Source: Bacteroidales bacterium (GTDB lineage Bacteria > Bacteroidota > Bacteroidia > Bacteroidales > UBA4181). From it: DNA of 7,040 nt. Made by a program: the position numbers and the translations under genes. The stretch is taken from the NCBI GenBank assembly GCA_031264715.1, contig JAISDP010000181.1, positions 1 to 7,040 of the forward strand, given 5' to 3'. Each line of letters begins with the position of its first letter. The first letter of the stretch is position 1. A model generated the notes under the pieces. That model was given only the letters and a program-made list of their open reading frames with translations, ran no database searches and was not told where the DNA came from. This document shows, piece after piece, positions 6,835 to 7,040 of the stretch.

Positions 6835-6851
6835 GTTTTTCTATTGATATG
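6736..6851. repeat. Inverted repeat framing the hairpin cluster
   Basis: CATAGCAATAGAAA (6736-6749) is the reverse complement of TTTCTATTGATATG (6838-6851) at 13 of 14 positions. The arms enclose 88 bp holding four of the five cluster hairpins. The right arm is also the start of monomer C, so the left arm may be a copy of the monomer lead-in in opposite orientation. Confidence 0.6.
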
Positions 6852-6896
6852 GTTCCCCTGACGGGGAAATACATAGCCTGCGCCCATGCCATTCTC
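6842..6896. repeat. Array monomer C (55 bp)
   Basis: Complete unit from TATTGATATGG to CATTCTC. Its hairpin TTCCCC-TGAC-GGGGAA (6853-6868) has a C-G pair where copies B and E have T-A. It differs from monomer D by that T/C change and by one extra C in CGCCCATGCC. Confidence 0.85.
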
Positions 6897-6950
6897 TATT
6901 GATATGGTTTCCCTGACGGGGAAATACATAGCCTGCGCCATGCCATTCTC
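6897..6950. repeat. Array monomer D (54 bp)
   Basis: Complete unit directly joined to C. Its hairpin reads TTTCCC-TGAC-GGGGAA, in which the third T faces G, a wobble state between monomers B/E and C. Confidence 0.85.
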
Positions 6951-7040
6951 TATTGATATGGTTTCCCTGACGGGAAATACATATAGTCCGCGCCCATACC
7001 GGATCAATGATTCATCCCTGACAGGAAAAAGCATGGACAA
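6951..7040. repeat. 90-bp exact repeat, copy 2 (cut by window end)
   Basis: Identical to 6605-6694, offset 346 bp. It directly follows monomer D and contains the same hairpin plus decayed hairpin pair (second CCCTGAC loop at 7019). Identity runs to the last base of the window, so the true repeat may be longer. Confidence 0.9.

Larger units (their letters stand above)
6561..7040. repeat. Non-coding hairpin repeat array filling the window end
   Basis: No convincing gene lies here; the minus-strand open frames run through the repeats and change frame with repeat length. The core is CCCTGAC, seen seven times, with loops starting at 6569, 6622, 6673, 6859, 6914, 6968 and 7019 (spacings 53, 51, 186, 55, 54, 51). 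Full monomers read TATTGATATGG, then a hairpin of type TTTCCC-TGAC-GGGAAA, then ATACATAGCC and a GC-rich CGCCCATGCCATTCTC part. The gap between the two blocks holds further hairpins of other sequence, listed separately. The array runs off the window end. I do not recognise the family. A REP-like element mobilised by a RAYT-type transposase is one possibility, but no such transposase is in view. Confidence 0.8.

Noticed and set aside
6443..6892. Minus-strand open frame overlapping the corA 3' end and the array
   Set aside because: It overlaps a clear CorA coding region antisense and continues through hairpin repeats. Composition is repeat-driven with no recognisable domain.
6750..7040. Minus-strand open frame through the array, with repeated FPVRETISIENGM-type peptide
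   Set aside because: The peptide repeat is just the translated DNA repeat. The 54- and 55-bp monomers shift frame relative to each other, no ribosome binding site or family is seen, and it runs off the window. Best explained as an open frame by chance.
6561..7040. CRISPR array
   Set aside because: The 51-55 bp periodicity is of whole similar monomers; there are no unique spacers between constant direct repeats, and no cas gene is visible.

Overview
The window most likely comes from a member of the Bacteroidales (Bacteroidota). The evidence is the protein content and sequence style, a candidate promoter of the Bacteroidota type (TTG, then 19 nt, then TAnnTTTN), weak or absent Shine-Dalgarno sites, and AT-rich intergenic DNA. 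The genus cannot be told from this sequence.

Layout. Positions 1-377 hold the 5' part of a minus-strand cheD (chemoreceptor glutamine deamidase), cut by the window edge. An AT-rich divergent promoter region (378-551) separates it from a three-gene plus-strand operon: a glycogen debranching enzyme (552-2507), a GT-B glycosyltransferase of glycogen/starch synthase type (2544-3833) and a GH57 alpha-amylase-like enzyme (3855-5357). The gaps are 36 and 21 nt, and a strong hairpin terminator (5386-5418) ends the unit. A corA-type divalent cation transporter follows (5482-6543), probably starting at TTG. The last 480 bp hold no convincing gene and are filled by a hairpin repeat array.

How the genes fit together. 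The glycosyltransferase would extend alpha-glucan chains, GH57 would cleave or rearrange internal alpha-1,4 bonds, and the debranching enzyme would remove alpha-1,6 branches. None of the three has a signal peptide, so together they look like a cytoplasmic glycogen or maltodextrin module. The GH57 protein carries an unusual coiled-coil plus Lys/Ala-rich tail. CheD and CorA look like unrelated neighbours.

The most interesting part is the 3' array. Seven CCCTGAC hairpins occur at 51-55 bp spacing, and one 90-bp stretch is repeated exactly 346 bp downstream. Between the two blocks lie several hairpins of the same geometry but different stem sequence, some of which keep the phase. One stem position is seen as T-A, T.G and C-G in different copies, which is the pattern expected if folding is conserved. 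I do not recognise this repeat family.
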